The notes beneath the pieces were generated by a model. It was not told where the DNA came from. It saw nothing but the letters and a program-made list of their open reading frames with translations, and did no database searches. A stretch of 5,278 nucleotides of DNA from Firmicutes bacterium UBA1426 (GTDB lineage: Bacteria; Bacillota; Clostridia; Peptostreptococcales; Anaerovoracaceae): the NCBI GenBank assembly GCA_002329675.1, contig DCUA01000107.1:1-5278 (forward strand), read 5' to 3'. A program made the position numbers and the translations under genes. Below, piece by piece: positions 5,180 to 5,278 of the stretch (the first letter of the stretch is position 1; each line of letters starts with the position of its first letter).

Positions 5180-5278
5180 AACAGCGAGCAGAACCAAATG
5201 TGGGAAGCTGTGTGGGAGTAACCCCTGTAACCATTGGAAAATAGCCACTCATCATCGCCCTCTCACGGCGGAATCAGG

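Noticed and set aside
5178..5255. Minus-strand 25-codon frame with GAGAGG near its start
   Set aside because: Very short, has no recognisable motif, and the spacing to the ribosome-binding-like sequence is poor for the first ATG. Its stop lies in the third stem-loop.

Overview
The window looks like a low-to-mid-GC anaerobic Firmicute, most likely a clostridium of the Lachnospiraceae/Oscillospiraceae type. The grounds are strong AGGAGG-type ribosome binding sites, an AgrC/LytTR-type two-component system, a secreted protein with a Listeria/Bacteroides-type (InlB B / Flg_new) repeat, and a composition that shifts from gene to gene. This is inferred from gene style; no taxonomic marker is present. 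The layout is that of an accessory region: regulatory and surface genes on the left, a decayed gene in the middle and a toxin-antitoxin module on the right.

Left block, minus strand (1-3530). A LytTR response regulator (2671-3408) and an AgrC-like histidine kinase (1388-2674) share a 4-base ATGA overlap and are read leftward from a probable extended -10 promoter (3499-3527). A weak hairpin plus T-run (1252-1280) lies after the kinase. Still on the same strand come a 71-residue cysteine-rich protein (963-1178) and, 19 bases later, the start of a signal-peptide-bearing surface protein (943 leftwards, cut by the window edge). No AgrB/AgrD-like pheromone genes are visible, so the input signal is unknown. 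The secreted protein and its small partner are the nearest candidate targets of the regulator.

Middle (3528-4390). A lysine/glutamate-rich 70-codon frame of unknown origin is followed by the C-terminal remnant of an AlbA_2/RecG-like ATP-binding regulator with a winged-helix tail. This is a truncated pseudogene. Next is a gene-free stretch with a GC-rich inverted repeat and a small palindrome.

Right block, plus strand (4391-5069). A complete vapBC type II toxin-antitoxin operon has a textbook TTGACA/TATACT promoter embedded in a perfect 12-bp inverted repeat, the probable VapB/VapBC operator. The genes overlap by ATGA.

Right edge (5070-5278). No convincing gene is present, but three consecutive stem-loops follow vapC. 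They may be a 3' processing or termination region, a structured RNA, or the border of a mobile element.
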